From positions 372,001 through 436,000 of the forward strand of contig VMSW01000007.1 of the NCBI GenBank assembly GCA_013791955.1: DNA of 64,000 nt, given 5' to 3'. Both the position numbers and the translations under genes were made by a program. This DNA comes from Propionicimonas sp. (GTDB lineage Bacteria; Actinomycetota; Actinomycetes; Propionibacteriales; Propionibacteriaceae). Of this stretch, positions 18,408 through 28,210 are shown piece by piece. Below the pieces are notes generated by a model, which saw only the letters and a list, made by a program, of their open reading frames with translations, ran no database searches and was not told the DNA's origin. The number at the start of each line of letters is the position of its first letter. Positions within the stretch are counted from its first letter, which is position 1.

Positions 18408-20440
18408 TGGCGATCACCGACCAGCCCTTCCAGTTGTCGTCCCCGGTGCGGCTGACCCCCTCGGTCAAAGCCTGTTGCAACACCGACGGGGGGCTGGGTG
18501 CCGGCCCGGAAGCGCCCGTGGTGGCGCTGATCGGTGCGCCGAACACCGGCAAGTCGACGCTGTTCAATGCCCTCACCGGCGCTGGGGTGACCATGGGCAA
18601 CTGGCCCGGTACCACCGTCGAGGTCTCCCGGGGCGTCTGGCGCTCCACTGCCAGCGCGGCCAGTTGTCAGTGTGAGTCCTGCAGCTGCGACGCCGCCGAC
18701 GAGCCCCTCGATATCACCCTGGTGGACCTTCCCGGCACCTACTCCCTTGACCCGCATTCACCGGATGAGGCGCTCACTCGCGATCTGCTGCTTGGTGAAC
18801 CCATCGCTGAGCGCCCCGACCTGAGCGTCGTCACCTGCGATGCAGCTCGGCTGACCAGCTGCCTTTACCTGGTCGCTCAGCTGCGCGAGCGGGGGCTGCC
18901 GATCGTGGTGGCCCTCACCATGGCCGACGTGGCCGCCAAACGGGGCTTCGAAGTGGACGCCAGCGCGCTGGCCCGCGAGCTGGACTGCCCAGTGGTTGCC
19001 ATCGATCCGCGCCGCCGCAATGGCCTGGAGGCCTTGGCTGCCACCGTCCGCGATGCGCTGGCCCAACCCGAACCCAGCAGGCGCCCGGTGCCCGAAGGCG
19101 TCGATGAGTTGGCCATCGAAGATGAGCGCTTCGCCTGGATCGCCCACGTGGTTGACGTCGCCAGCGGTGCCGCAGCCCAGAACACTCGAACCTGGTCTGA
19201 CAAGGTAGATCGCTGGGTCACTGCGCCGGTGATCGGTCCGCTGATTTTCCTGGCTGTGATGTGGGTGGTCTTCCAGCTCACCACCTCGGTCGCCGCCCCG
19301 CTACAGGACCTGTTGGACGGGGTGTTCGCCGGGCCGGTGAGCGCGGCAGCAGTCTGGCTGCTCACCACAGTTGGCTTGGGCGACACCTGGGTGCAGGGCC
19401 TGATCGTGGACGGGCTGATCGCCGGGGTGGGCATGTTGCTCACCTTCGTGCCGCTGATGGCCTTGATGTTCGTCCTGCTGGCGGTGCTGGAGGATTCGGG
19501 CTACCTGGCTCGGGCCGCGGTGGTGACTGATCGGCTGATGCGCTCCATCGGCCTGCCGGGACGGGCCTTCCTGCCGCTGATCGTCGGGTACGGCTGCAAT
19601 GTGCCAGCCATCAGTGGCACCCGGATCCTGCCGAACGCCCGGCAACGCATCCTGACCGCACTGCTGGTGCCGTTCACGTCCTGCACCGCCCGGCTGACGG
19701 TGTTCGTGATGATGGGCGCAATCTTCTTCGGCCCCTATGCCGGCACTGCGGTATTCGCGATGTATGTGATCTCGATCCTGATCATCATCGGAGTCGGGCT
19801 GGCTCTGCGTGGCACCCTTTGGCGTAATGAGCCGATCGAGCCCCTGGTTATTGATCTGCCCGCCTACCAGGTGCCGACGCTGCGGCTGACCGCCTCAGTG
19901 ACCTGGCTGCGACTCAAGGGCTTCCTGCAGACTGCCTCCGGCATCATCGTGGTCACGGTTATTGGGGTGTGGCTGCTGCAGTCGATTCCAGCTACCCCCG
20001 GTTACGGGTTCGCCGAGGTGCCGGTGGCTGGCTCGGCCTACGGGGTGGTCTCGGCCAGCGTGGCGCCGGTGTTCGCGCCAGCCGGCTTCGGCTCCTGGGA
20101 GTCGACCTCAACCTTGCTGGTCGGTTTTGTGGCCAAAGAGGCGGTGATCTCGTCCTGGGCGCAGACCTATGCCGTTGACGCACCGGACGAATCCGGAGCT
20201 CCTGGCGATCTGGGGGCTGCGGTCTTCGCCACTTTCAACGAGTCTTCCGGTGGGCATCCGATTCCGGCGGCGTTGGCGTTCATGGTCTTCCTGATGGCCT
20301 ACACCCCTTGCGTGGCCACCTTGGCGGCCCAGTGGCGCGAAATCGGCGGGAAGTGGACGCTCTTCGGCATCGGATTGCAGTTGGTGGTGGCCTGGTCACT
20401 GGCGGTAGGGGTCTTCCAGATCGGCAGGTTGCTGCTATGA
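18407..20440 (+). CDS. feoB: Ferrous iron transporter FeoB
   Basis: This 677-aa inner-membrane iron(II) permease has an N-terminal G-protein domain. G1 is IGAPNTGKST (about residues 42-51), G2 is around WPGTTVEV, and G3 is LVDLPGTYSL. It is followed by a guanine-dissociation-inhibitor-like helical region and about 8-10 TM segments with two Gate motifs (VIVGYGCNVPAISGTR and the later FVAKEAVISSWAQ). An unusual Cys cluster, CQCESCSCD, sits in the G-domain. It is the middle gene of feoABC. Confidence 0.95.
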   Translation: MAITDQPFQLSSPVRLTPSVKACCNTDGGLGAGPEAPVVALIGAPNTGKSTLFNALTGAGVTMGNWPGTTVEVSRGVWRSTASAASCQCESCSCDAADEPLDITLVDLPGTYSLDPHSPDEALTRDLLLGEPIAERPDLSVVTCDAARLTSCLYLVAQLRERGLPIVVALTMADVAAKRGFEVDASALARELDCPVVAIDPRRRNGLEALAATVRDALAQPEPSRRPVPEGVDELAIEDERFAWIAHVVDVASGAAAQNTRTWSDKVDRWVTAPVIGPLIFLAVMWVVFQLTTSVAAPLQDLLDGVFAGPVSAAAVWLLTTVGLGDTWVQGLIVDGLIAGVGMLLTFVPLMALMFVLLAVLEDSGYLARAAVVTDRLMRSIGLPGRAFLPLIVGYGCNVPAISGTRILPNARQRILTALLVPFTSCTARLTVFVMMGAIFFGPYAGTAVFAMYVISILIIIGVGLALRGTLWRNEPIEPLVIDLPAYQVPTLRLTASVTWLRLKGFLQTASGIIVVTVIGVWLLQSIPATPGYGFAEVPVAGSAYGVVSASVAPVFAPAGFGSWESTSTLLVGFVAKEAVISSWAQTYAVDAPDESGAPGDLGAAVFATFNESSGGHPIPAALAFMVFLMAYTPCVATLAAQWREIGGKWTLFGIGLQLVVAWSLAVGVFQIGRLLL

Positions 20441-20745
20441 CCGCGTTGCTGAAATCAGTTGCGCCAAGCGCGGCGTTGGCACCGCTCAGCGCGGTCTTGG
20501 CTCAAGTCGCCCTGGGCACCTCGACGGTGGCCGAGATGGCGCGCAACACCGGCTTGGCCGAGGCCGTGGTGCGGGCCGGGGTGGATCATCTGGTGCGTAC
20601 CGGACGGCTGCAGGCTCAGGAGCTCCCCATCGGCTGCCCGCCCGGCGGCTGTGGTGGCTGTGCGTCCGCAACTTCGTGCGCTGCCCCTGCCCCGGACGGC
20701 TCGCGTCGCCTGGTCACGTTGTCGCTGGCCCGAGCAGTTCTCTGA
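20437..20745 (+). CDS. feoC: FeoC-like winged-helix Cys-rich protein
   Basis: This 102-aa protein overlaps feoB by ATGA. Residues 15-65 form a small winged helix (VALGTSTVAEMARNTGLAEAVVRAGVDHLVRTGRL). A Cys-rich segment CPPGGCGGCASATSC follows, as in FeoC proteins that may bind a metal or Fe-S cluster. It probably regulates or stabilises FeoB. The frame runs open upstream inside feoB; the ATG at 20437 is chosen because of the overlap. Confidence 0.8.
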   Translation: MTALLKSVAPSAALAPLSAVLAQVALGTSTVAEMARNTGLAEAVVRAGVDHLVRTGRLQAQELPIGCPPGGCGGCASATSCAAPAPDGSRRLVTLSLARAVL

Positions 20746-20747
20746 GT

Positions 20748-20930
20748 TCGTTCACCCAGTTCCCTGAGCTCGATCACCCAGTTCTCTGAGCTCGTTCACC
20801 CAGTTCCCTGAGCTTGTCGAAGGGTCGAAGGCTTCGACTAGCTCAGCCAACTTGCCTTGGGTTCCCTGAGCTCGATCACCCAGTTCCCTGAGCCTGTCGA
20901 AGGGTCGACGGGCTCAGCCAACTCGCACCC
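20748..20930. repeat. Intergenic repeat cluster
   Basis: A block of tandem TCACCCAGTTCCCTGAGCTCG-like units (three near-identical copies in about 60 nt) is followed by CCCTGAGC(T/C)TGTCGAAGGGTCGA copies and an inverted TTCGACTAGCTCAGCCAACT unit. It lies between feoC and a convergent small gene. Confidence 0.8.
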
Positions 20931-21092
20931 TCACCAGACTTCAGGCGGTCGGCGCCGATCAGCCGGGGGAGCATCCCCTTTTTGGTGGCCGGTTAGCCGC
21001 TGCCAACTGGCTTCGGCGGCGCGGCGGCCGTCGTCCAGCAGGCGCAGAGTGCGCAGCACGAATCGGGTCGCATCGATCTGCGGCTGGGTCAT
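20931..21092 (-). CDS. Small hypothetical protein (53 aa)
   Basis: Short ORF starting MTQPQIDATRFVLRTLRLLDDGRRAAEASWQRLTG. It is basic and probably helical, ending in a Pro/Arg-rich tail. The start codon at 21092 follows a purine stretch (GGGACGCAA) on the minus strand, and the gene is divergent from murI. I do not recognise a family; coding status is uncertain. Confidence 0.45.
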   Translation of the reverse strand: MTQPQIDATRFVLRTLRLLDDGRRAAEASWQRLTGHQKGDAPPADRRRPPEVW

Positions 21093-21155
21093 TTGCGTCC
21101 CTTCTGTCGGTCCGGTCACGGCGGTTTCTGCCTATCCAGTCTAGAGTCGGTGCTC

Positions 21156-21959
21156 GTGAGTGCCACTGACGCCCCGATTGGGGTCTTCGACTCAGGCTTT
21201 GGCGGGCTCACTGTGGCCCGGGCGCTGCGGGATCAGTTGCCGAATGAGGACATGGTCTACCTCGGGGACACCGCCCGTTCGCCCTACGGCACCAAGTCGA
21301 TCGCCGAAGTTCGTGAGTACGCGCTGGAGTGCCTGGACTATTTGGCTGGTACTGGGGTGAAGGCATTGGTGATCGCCTGCAACTCGGCCTCCTCCGCGGT
21401 GCTGCGCGATGCCCGCGAACGGTATGACGTGCCGGTAATCGACGTGATCTTGCCCGCTGCCAAGCGTGCGGTGCGAACCACTCGCAGTGGCCGGGTCGGC
21501 CTGATCTGTACGACCGCCACGGCCACCTCGGCCAGCTATGACGACGCGCTGGTGGCCGTGCCCCATGTGCAACTCATTACTCAGCCCTGCCCGCTGTTCG
21601 TTGAGTACGTCGAAGCTGGCATCACCAGCGGGACGGAGTTGATGGACGCCGCCAGGGAGTACCTGCTGCCGCTGCGCGAGGCGGGCATCGACACGCTGAT
21701 TTTGGGCTGCACCCACTACCCGCTGCTGGCTGGGGTGATCTCGTATGTGGCCGGGGATGAGGTGACGCTGGTCTCTTCGGCTGAGGAATGCGCCCGGGAA
21801 ACCTTCGCCACCCTGGCCGATGCTGGGCTGTTGCACGACGAACCGCGGACGCCTCAGTTGCGCTTCCTCACAACTGGCAGTCCGGAGCTCTTCGCTGGCG
21901 TGGGGAGTCGGCTGATGGGCGGCTTCGTCGAGAAGGTCGAGCAGGTCTACACGATCTAG
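21156..21959 (+). CDS. murI: Glutamate racemase
   Basis: This 267-aa enzyme supplies D-glutamate for peptidoglycan. Motifs are IGVFDSGFGGLTVARAL at the N-terminus and the two catalytic cysteines in VIACNSASS and LILGCTHYPLL. The GTG at 21156 (MSATDAPIGVFDSG) is chosen over the upstream in-frame ATG because TAGAGT (21142-21147) lies just before it. In mycobacteria murI is also close to rph and rdgB. Confidence 0.95.
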   Translation: MSATDAPIGVFDSGFGGLTVARALRDQLPNEDMVYLGDTARSPYGTKSIAEVREYALECLDYLAGTGVKALVIACNSASSAVLRDARERYDVPVIDVILPAAKRAVRTTRSGRVGLICTTATATSASYDDALVAVPHVQLITQPCPLFVEYVEAGITSGTELMDAAREYLLPLREAGIDTLILGCTHYPLLAGVISYVAGDEVTLVSSAEECARETFATLADAGLLHDEPRTPQLRFLTTGSPELFAGVGSRLMGGFVEKVEQVYTI

Positions 21960-21961
21960 CC

Positions 21962-22062
21962 CTTTGGCCCTTCGACAGGCTCAGGGAACTGACCATATGT
22001 TGGCTGAGCTCAGCCTGCCCTGAGCCTGTCGAAGGGTCGAAGCCTCAGGGAACTGACTACAC
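21962..22062. repeat. Intergenic repeat copies
   Basis: Inverted pair of the CCCTGAG family: CCCTTCGACAGGCTCAGGGA at about 21967-21986 and CCCTGAGCCTGTCGAAGGGT at about 22018-22037. The pair can fold into one long hairpin between murI and the convergent rhodanese gene. Confidence 0.8.
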
Positions 22063-22081
22063 GTGACCCAGGACGCAAAAC

Positions 22082-22114
22082 CGGCCCGTCCCTGAGGGAG
22101 TCAGGGGCGGGCCG
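22082..22114. terminator. Bidirectional hairpin terminator
   Basis: CGGCCCG-T-CCCTGA (22082-22095), loop GGGAG, TCAGGG-G-CGGGCCG (22101-22114). This strong stem with one mismatch sits between convergent murI and rhodanese genes. There is no clear U-tract. Confidence 0.7.
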
Positions 22115-22125
22115 ATTAGGCAAGA

Positions 22126-22557
22126 TCAGCTGACGACTTCGCCGCCAGCGGACTTCCAGCTAGTGATGCCACCGGCCAGGTCGAAGACGCCGGCAATGCC
22201 AGCGCGCTGCATGACCGTCATGGCGACCTTGGAGCGATTGGCCGATCGGCAATAGACCGCGTAGGTCTTGGTCGGATCAAGCGCGGCAACTTTGGTGGTG
22301 AAGTCCGCGGCTTCCACATCGATGAGGGTGGCGCCGGCCAGATGGCCGCTCGCGTACTCCTCGGGGGTGCGGACGTCGACCAGCACGGTGTTCGGCAGCT
22401 TCGCGGCAGCCGCGAAGTCAGCCGCTGCTAGTGAGGAGCCGGCGGCCGGGGCCGTCGCCGCGGTGGGGCCTGACGTGGGGCTCAAGGGAGAGGATGAGCA
22501 CCCGGTCAGCAACGCGGCGACGGCCACCAGGACGGCCAGTCGGGGGGCAAATTTCAC
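22126..22557 (-). CDS. Rhodanese-domain lipoprotein
   Basis: This 143-aa exported sulfurtransferase has a lipoprotein signal MKFAPRLAVLVAVAALLTGCSSS (lipobox LLTGC, Cys20) and one rhodanese domain with active-site loop YCRSANRS. It probably binds and transfers persulfide sulfur at the outer face of the membrane. The GTG at 22557 overlaps the stop of the upstream 55-aa Cys-rich ORF (GTGA), so they form one operon behind the CsoR-type operator at 22754-22772. An upstream in-frame start would hide the signal peptide and is rejected. Confidence 0.88.
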   Translation of the reverse strand: MKFAPRLAVLVAVAALLTGCSSSPLSPTSGPTAATAPAAGSSLAAADFAAAAKLPNTVLVDVRTPEEYASGHLAGATLIDVEAADFTTKVAALDPTKTYAVYCRSANRSKVAMTVMQRAGIAGVFDLAGGITSWKSAGGEVVS

Positions 22558-22721
22558 CGGCCGAAGACTCCAAACAGTCCGCCAGACTTCTGCGCACTGG
22601 ACGCAGCGTGACCGCCGCACCACTGGGCCGCGGGCACCATGGCCTTAACGGAGGCTACGTGCTGGCCGCAGCCAGCCCAGGTGGTCTTGCCGCATTGGTT
22701 GCAGGTGACGGGACGACACAT
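22554..22721 (-). CDS. Small Cys-rich protein (55 aa)
   Basis: This 55-aa ORF starts MCRPVTCNQCGKTTWAGCGQH and continues with a later AQWCGGH. It has five Cys plus two His suited to one zinc site. The ATG at 22721 has AAGGAGA 7 nt upstream. Its TGA overlaps the rhodanese GTG. Similar short CGKxTWxGCGxHv peptides occur in actinobacteria, but the function is unknown. Its position behind a CsoR-type operator suggests a role in metal, sulfide or persulfide handling. Confidence 0.8.
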   Translation of the reverse strand: MCRPVTCNQCGKTTWAGCGQHVASVKAMVPAAQWCGGHAASSAQKSGGLFGVFGR

Positions 22722-22753
22722 GTGGGTTCTCCTTACGATCTGTTGGTATCTAA

Positions 22754-22772
22754 GATACCCCCCAGGGTATAC
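22754..22772 (-). promoter_or_regulatory. CsoR/CstR-type operator
   Basis: ATACCC (22755-22760) and GGGTAT (22765-22770) form a 6+6 inverted repeat with a 4-nt spacer inside GATACCCCCCAGGGTATAC. This is the CsoR-family pattern (ATACCC..GGGTAT). It lies 33 nt upstream of the Cys-rich ORF. No CsoR gene is present in the window. Confidence 0.7.
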
Positions 22773-22851
22773 GTGTGCAAATCGAACCGGGTTCCAAGGA
22801 GTACTTAGCCGACCGGTCAGAACTGTGGTTCGCTGACGCTAGGGTTGCCCC

Positions 22852-23577
22852 ATGGCTGAGTCCCGGGTTGATGGCCGTAGTCCGTCCCAATTGCGTGAGG
22901 TTCGGATCACGCGCAACTGGCTGGATCATGCTGAGGGGTCGGTGCTGGTTGAGTTCGGTGCCACCCGCGTGCTGATTGCAGCCTCGGTGACCGAAGGCGT
23001 GCCGCGTTGGCGCAAGGGTAGTGGGCTCGGCTGGGTGACCGCCGAGTACGCAATGCTGCCGCGGGCCACTCATACTCGCGGTGACCGCGAATCGGTGAAG
23101 GGCCGCATCGGCGGCCGGACCCACGAGATCTCTCGCCTGATCGGGCGCTCGCTGCGGGCAGTCATCGACTACCGCGCGCTGGGAGAGAACACGATCGTGC
23201 TCGACTGTGATGTCTTGCAGGCCGATGGTGGCACCCGCACGGCGGCCATCACTGGCGCTTACGTCGCCTTGGCTGATGCGGTTTCCTGGCTGCGGCAGCG
23301 CGGCTCGCTGGCCGGGGAGCCGTTGATTGGCAACGTGGCCGCGGTCTCGGTCGGGGTGATCGACGGCACGCCCATGCTCGACCTCTGCTACAGCGAGGAT
23401 TCCGGGGCTGATGTTGATCTGAACGTCGTCGCCACCGGCACCGGCGACTTGATCGAGGTGCAGGGCACCGCTGAGGGCGCGCCATTCAGCCGCGACGTGC
23501 TCAACCAGCTGCTCGACCTTGGCCTGGCCGGCTGCGCATCCCTGACCGCCCTACAGAATGAGGCCCTAGCTCGATGA
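22852..23577 (+). CDS. rph: Ribonuclease PH
   Basis: This 241-aa phosphorolytic 3'-exonuclease trims tRNA 3' ends. Motifs are [30 protein letters not shown] and [17 protein letters not shown], with the [24 protein letters not shown] phosphate/tRNA site. TAGGGT (22840-22845) followed by 6 nt and the ATG suggests leaderless transcription. It overlaps rdgB by 4 bases. Confidence 0.96.
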   Translation: MAESRVDGRSPSQLREVRITRNWLDHAEGSVLVEFGATRVLIAASVTEGVPRWRKGSGLGWVTAEYAMLPRATHTRGDRESVKGRIGGRTHEISRLIGRSLRAVIDYRALGENTIVLDCDVLQADGGTRTAAITGAYVALADAVSWLRQRGSLAGEPLIGNVAAVSVGVIDGTPMLDLCYSEDSGADVDLNVVATGTGDLIEVQGTAEGAPFSRDVLNQLLDLGLAGCASLTALQNEALAR

Positions 23578-24182
23578 CCGTGATCGTCGTGGCCACTCAC
23601 AACGCGAAGAAGGCCGCGGAGTTGCACCGAGTGCTCGCCGCAGCCGGGGTCAATGCTGAAGTGAAGGGGCTGGACGAGTTCCCGTCCTATCCAGAACCGG
23701 TCGAATCAGAGCGCACCTTCGAAGGCAACGCGCTGATTAAGGCGAAGGCGGCCGTGGCGGCCACCGGTTGCATCGCGGTGGCTGATGATTCGGGGCTGGA
23801 GGTCGACCTGCTCAACCGGATGCCCGGAGTGCGCTCGGCGCGCTGGTCTGGGCCGGACGCCACCGACGAAAGCAATTTGCAGCTGCTGTTGGCGCAGTTG
23901 GCCGACACCACCGAGGATCAGCGCACTGCCCGGTTCGTGTGTGCGATGGCGATGGTGACCCCAGACGGCGCGCACCATCTGGTGCGTGGGGTGATGAACG
24001 GCCGAGTCATCCTCACTCCCAGTGGCGAGAACGGTTTCGGCTACGACCCGATCTTCATCGCCGACGGCTACACCAAGACCAACGGCGAGTTGGCCCCCGA
24101 AGTGAAAGACGCCATCAGCCATCGGGGTCAGGCGGTCCGCAAGGTCGTCCCGCTGCTGAAGAAACACCTGGGGAAGCGATGA
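23574..24182 (+). CDS. rdgB: Non-canonical purine NTP pyrophosphatase (RdgB/HAM1)
   Basis: This 202-aa enzyme hydrolyses dITP/XTP to monophosphates and cleans the nucleotide pool. The motif [13 protein letters not shown] is at the N-terminus, with [25 protein letters not shown] and GFGYDPIFI typical of the active site. It overlaps both rph and thyA by ATGA, so the run rph-rdgB-thyA-folA is probably one transcript. Confidence 0.95.
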   Translation: MTVIVVATHNAKKAAELHRVLAAAGVNAEVKGLDEFPSYPEPVESERTFEGNALIKAKAAVAATGCIAVADDSGLEVDLLNRMPGVRSARWSGPDATDESNLQLLLAQLADTTEDQRTARFVCAMAMVTPDGAHHLVRGVMNGRVILTPSGENGFGYDPIFIADGYTKTNGELAPEVKDAISHRGQAVRKVVPLLKKHLGKR

Positions 24183-24973
24183 AGCAATACCTGGAGCTGC
24201 TCGATCGGGTGCTCACTGAGGGCACCGGCAAGGCTGACCGCACCGGTACCGGCACCATCAGCGTTTTCGGCCACCAGATGCGCTTCGACCTGGCCGAGGG
24301 CTTCCCGCTGCTCACCACCAAGAAGCTGCACACTCGCAGCATCTTCGGCGAGCTGTTGTGGTTTCTGCGCGGCTCAACCAATGTGGCCTGGCTACACGAG
24401 AACAACATCACCATCTGGGACGAATGGGCTGGCCCCGACGGCGAACTCGGCCCGATCTATGGCTACCAGTGGCGCTCCTGGCCCACCCCGGACGGTGGCC
24501 ACATCGATCAGATCAAGGCCGTGATTGAGTCGATCAGGGCCAACCCAGATAGTCGCCGCCACATCGTCAGCGCCTGGAATGTCGGCCAGTTGACTGAGAT
24601 GGCCCTGCCCCCGTGCCACGCCTTCTTCCAGTTCTACGTGGCTGACGGCAAGCTCAGTTGCCAGCTCTACCAACGCTCGGCTGATGTGTTCCTCGGGGTG
24701 CCGTTCAACATCGCTTCCTACGCGCTGTTGACCCACCTGGTTGCCCAGGTCACCGGCCTGGAGGTGGGGGATTTCGTCCACACTCTCGGCGACACCCACC
24801 TTTACGCCAACCACCTCGAACAGGCTCGGCTGCAGCTGACGCGCGAGCCGCGCCAGTTGCCGAGACTGGTGCTCAACCCAGAGATCCGCGACATCGATTC
24901 GGTCGAACTGAGCGATATCGAGATCATCGACTACGACCCGCACCCAGGAATCAAGGCGGCGATCTCGGTATGA
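24179..24973 (+). CDS. thyA: Thymidylate synthase
   Basis: This 264-aa enzyme, the same length as E. coli ThyA, makes dTMP from dUMP using methylene-THF. The catalytic Cys is in [12 protein letters not shown]; other motifs are [19 protein letters not shown] and [20 protein letters not shown]. The start at 24179 overlaps rdgB by 4 nt; the longer open frame upstream is a shadow. The dihydrofolate it releases is recycled by the next gene. Confidence 0.97.
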   Translation: MKQYLELLDRVLTEGTGKADRTGTGTISVFGHQMRFDLAEGFPLLTTKKLHTRSIFGELLWFLRGSTNVAWLHENNITIWDEWAGPDGELGPIYGYQWRSWPTPDGGHIDQIKAVIESIRANPDSRRHIVSAWNVGQLTEMALPPCHAFFQFYVADGKLSCQLYQRSADVFLGVPFNIASYALLTHLVAQVTGLEVGDFVHTLGDTHLYANHLEQARLQLTREPRQLPRLVLNPEIRDIDSVELSDIEIIDYDPHPGIKAAISV

Positions 24974-25467
24974 GTCCACGCATCATCGCCATCGCGATCC
25001 TCGCTGCCAACGGCGTCCTGGGCGACGGCGACAAGCAACCGTTCGAGTTCGCCGAAGACTGGGCCCGCTACAAGCAGGTCACCAGCGGGCACCCGATGAT
25101 CATGGGCCGGCGCACCCATGACGCGATCGGACGTTGGCTGCCGGGCCGTACCACCATCGTGGTCACCAGGAATCCAGCCGAGGTTGAGCTGCCGACCTCG
25201 GAGCAGGCCACCGGTTACGCGGTGACCTCGGTTGACATGGCCCTTTCGTTGGCCGCCGAACTGGAGACCGACGCGATCTATGTGGCTGGCGGCGGCTCCA
25301 TTTATGCCCAGGCGTGGCCCTATCTGACCGATCTGGATCTCACCGAGGTGCACGCCGAGGCCGAGGGCAGCGTCCACTTCCCCGAGATCGATCCGGCCGT
25401 TTGGGTTGAGGTGCGCCGCGAGGTGCATCCCGAGTTCGACTTCGTCGGCTACCGCCGACTGAGCTAG
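24970..25467 (+). CDS. folA: Dihydrofolate reductase
   Basis: This 165-aa NADPH enzyme regenerates tetrahydrofolate. Motifs are [48 protein letters not shown] and the glycine-rich [16 protein letters not shown] overlap with thyA couples the two steps of the thymidylate cycle. Confidence 0.96.
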   Translation: MSPRIIAIAILAANGVLGDGDKQPFEFAEDWARYKQVTSGHPMIMGRRTHDAIGRWLPGRTTIVVTRNPAEVELPTSEQATGYAVTSVDMALSLAAELETDAIYVAGGGSIYAQAWPYLTDLDLTEVHAEAEGSVHFPEIDPAVWVEVRREVHPEFDFVGYRRLS

Positions 25468-25480
25468 CCGAGGGGGGCAG

Positions 25481-26821
25481 GTGCGCACCACCGCCAGCAT
25501 TCTGCACCTCGACCTGGACGCCTTCTTCGCCGCGGTCGAGCAGCGCGATAAGCCATCACTGCGGGGCAAGCCGGTGATCGTCGGCGGGGTGGGGCTGCGT
25601 GGGGTGGTCTCGACCGCCTCCTATGAGGCCAGAGTGTTCGGCGTCGGCTCGGCGATGCCGATGCATGAGGCTCGAAAGCGCTGCCCGAACGCGGCCTTCC
25701 TTTCTGGGCGCTTCGACGCCTATCGGCAGGCGAGCGCGGTGGTGATGGGACTCTTGCGCGAGCTGTCCCCGCTGATCGAGCCACTCAGCTTGGATGAGGC
25801 CTTCGTCGATCTGGCCGCTGGCCCAGCCCGGGCTCTCGATGATGAATGGCTGCTCCAACTGGCGGCGCAGCTGCGCGTCCGGCTCACCGAGGCCACCGGT
25901 GGTCTCACCGCCTCGGTGGGTCTGGGGTCGTCGAAGTTCATGGCCAAGGTGGCCAGTGAGCTGGCCAAGCCGAATGGGGTGCGTTTGGTCACGCCTGGCA
26001 CCGAGGCTGACACGATCGCGGTGTTGCCGGCGCGGGCCATTCCTGGGGTTGGGCCGGCCACCATGGAGCGGCTGACCAAGCTAGGCGTGGTGACGATCGC
26101 CGACTTGCGGGAGTTGTCGGCCGCCGAGTTGGTGCGCGAGTTGGGTAAAGCCTCCGGCGAGCATCTGCACGAACTGGCCAGCGCCCGAGATGACCGGGCG
26201 GTCGAGCCGGAGCGGGAGACCAAATCGATCTCGATGGAGGACACCTTCGAGCATGATGTTGCCGATGCTGAGGTGTTGGCCGGGGTCGCCGAGCGCCACG
26301 CGGCCAAGGTGGTCTCCCGCCTAGTCAAGGCTGGCATGTTCGCCCGAACGGTGACGCTGAAGGTGCGCTGGCCCGACTTCTCCTCGGTGAGCCGTTCGCG
26401 CACGCTGAATGGTGCCACTGACCGGGTTGAGGTAGTGGCCCAGGTGGCCAAGGCGCTGCTGGACGGATTGGACGTCAGCCAGGGCGTCCGGCTGCTTGGG
26501 GTAGGGGTCTCCGGGCTGGTCGAGGTGGCCCAGGAGCCGCTGTTCGATCTCGAGGTGGCCGCGCCTGGCCGGGTGGTGGAGGAGGCCGAGGCGCCGGTGT
26601 CGCGGCGACCATTGACCTGGCTGCCCGGGGCCGATGTGGTGCATGCCGAGTTTGGCCCGGGCTGGGTGTGGGGATCTGGCCTTGGCCGGGTGACGGTGCG
26701 GTTTGAGACCGCAGCGACTGGCCCAGGGCCGGTGCGGACGTTCGCCGCCGACGATCCGGAGCTCGCGAGCGCGGTGCCGCCCGACGGGGCGGTCGAACCG
26801 ATGGCCCCAGCCGCGGGCTAG
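25481..26821 (+). CDS. dinB: DNA polymerase IV
   Basis: This 446-aa Y-family translesion polymerase has catalytic motifs [15 protein letters not shown] and [10 protein letters not shown], plus [22 protein letters not shown] in the fingers. The little-finger domain follows at about 240-350. The tail of about 80 residues after it is rich in acidic residues and lacks an obvious C-terminal beta-clamp motif. The GTG at 25481 has GGGGGG upstream. The stop codon overlaps that of the convergent dehydrogenase through CTAG. Confidence 0.94.
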   Translation: MRTTASILHLDLDAFFAAVEQRDKPSLRGKPVIVGGVGLRGVVSTASYEARVFGVGSAMPMHEARKRCPNAAFLSGRFDAYRQASAVVMGLLRELSPLIEPLSLDEAFVDLAAGPARALDDEWLLQLAAQLRVRLTEATGGLTASVGLGSSKFMAKVASELAKPNGVRLVTPGTEADTIAVLPARAIPGVGPATMERLTKLGVVTIADLRELSAAELVRELGKASGEHLHELASARDDRAVEPERETKSISMEDTFEHDVADAEVLAGVAERHAAKVVSRLVKAGMFARTVTLKVRWPDFSSVSRSRTLNGATDRVEVVAQVAKALLDGLDVSQGVRLLGVGVSGLVEVAQEPLFDLEVAAPGRVVEEAEAPVSRRPLTWLPGADVVHAEFGPGWVWGSGLGRVTVRFETAATGPGPVRTFAADDPELASAVPPDGAVEPMAPAAG

Positions 26822-27993
26822 CTGGCCAGCACGCCGTGGGGGTATCCGGGATGGCGGCCCTGGAAGCTCAGGATGGCCGGGTTCTGCACCTCTCCGTCGC
26901 GAACCTCGATTGCCCGGCTGATGGTCGCATCAGCGTCCCAGGCCGCCGGACCACCCATGACCACGCCGATGAAGGGCAGCAGGGCGTTGCTGTTCTCCCA
27001 GGTCGAAGATGCCCACAGGTGGGACGGGCTGTGGTCGACCGCGTAGTAGGCGACCCGATCGCCCACCGTCACCATCGGCTCGACGAAGGTGGTCGGACGG
27101 GCCCAGCTGAAGCCCATCCCGGTGTCGCAGGAGACGTCGATGATCAGGGTGTCTGGGGCCAGCCCGGCGAGATCGTCCTCGGTGAGGAACATCATCGGCT
27201 CGGTTGGGTCCTGCAGGGAGCAGTTGACGATCACGTCGTGGCCGGCGAGGAACGAAGCCAGTGACTCGGGCTTAGTGGTTGAGTCGGGCTGGTCTGGGTC
27301 AGTGATCCCGATGTCGTTCTGGAAGTGCACGACCCGGGCCGAGTGAATGGGGGAGGCCACGGCTTCGGTGCCGCGGTGGGTCAGGACGTCGACGTCGTTG
27401 ATGCCGAGCCCATTCAACGCGGTGACGGCACCGCGGGCGGTGGCGCCGAAGCCGATGACCGCCGCCGTCAGGCGGCGTCCGTAGTGGCCGGTGGAACCGA
27501 TGAGCTGCAGCGCGTGCAGCACCGAGCTGTAGCCAGCCAACTCATTGTTCTTGTGGAACACGTGCAGGGAGAACGAACCGTCGGCATTCCAGTGGTTCAT
27601 CGCCTCGAACGCGATCAGGGTGAGTCGGCGATCGATGGCAACCTGGGTGAGCTCTTCGTCCTGGACGCAGTGCGGCCAGCCCCAGAACACCTGGTTGGGC
27701 CGCAGCTCGGCGATGTCGGCGAGGATCGGTTTTGGCTGCAGGATGACGTCGCACTTAGCGACCAGCTCCTCATGGGAGCCGAACCCGCCGACCCATTCGG
27801 ACAGCGCTTCGTCGGTGAAGCCGCGGCTCGCGCCGTAGCCGGTCTCCAGGAAGATCCGCGGCCGGAGTTCGGCCGGGATCCGGGCCAGGTGCCGTGGATC
27901 CAGCGCCAGACGGTGCTCGTTTTCTTTGCGTGAGTTGGCCATCACGGCGAGGGTCAACTCGCTGCCTTGCGGTCCTGCTGACATCGCCACCAT
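26818..27993 (-). CDS. Alanine dehydrogenase/PNT-family enzyme, probable N5-(carboxyethyl)ornithine synthase
   Basis: This 391-aa protein of the alanine dehydrogenase superfamily has an N-terminal substrate domain ([44 protein letters not shown]) and a Rossmann NAD(P) motif [19 protein letters not shown] near residues 185-203. The pattern is closest to N5-(carboxyethyl)ornithine synthases, which reductively join pyruvate to the ornithine side chain. Exact substrate is uncertain. It stands alone, convergent with dinB. Confidence 0.75.
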   Translation of the reverse strand: MVAMSAGPQGSELTLAVMANSRKENEHRLALDPRHLARIPAELRPRIFLETGYGASRGFTDEALSEWVGGFGSHEELVAKCDVILQPKPILADIAELRPNQVFWGWPHCVQDEELTQVAIDRRLTLIAFEAMNHWNADGSFSLHVFHKNNELAGYSSVLHALQLIGSTGHYGRRLTAAVIGFGATARGAVTALNGLGINDVDVLTHRGTEAVASPIHSARVVHFQNDIGITDPDQPDSTTKPESLASFLAGHDVIVNCSLQDPTEPMMFLTEDDLAGLAPDTLIIDVSCDTGMGFSWARPTTFVEPMVTVGDRVAYYAVDHSPSHLWASSTWENSNALLPFIGVVMGGPAAWDADATISRAIEVRDGEVQNPAILSFQGRHPGYPHGVLAS

Positions 27994-28210
27994 CTGGTCA
28001 GGCTAGCGGCGATCGGGTCCCAGCGCCGCCGCAGCCTTAGCTGCGAGGTCGCCGGGGCTGGTACGTAACTTCCGCATTTATGGTCTTGAGTTGGCGCCAA
28101 GCGGTGCCCTGATCGCAGCGGATCGCTGAAGTCGTTGGCAACGCAGTGCCTCAGCCTGAGCTTGTCGGGATGAGTCGAGGCGCGAGGCCTACTAGACTCA
28201 GGCGGTGCCA
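27994..28210. other. Intergenic region, nothing recognised
   Basis: Spacer between the dehydrogenase start and tRNA-Leu. It contains one short CCTGAGCTTGTCGGGATGAGTCGA repeat-like piece near 28155-28178 but no ORF or structure I can support. Confidence 0.5.
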
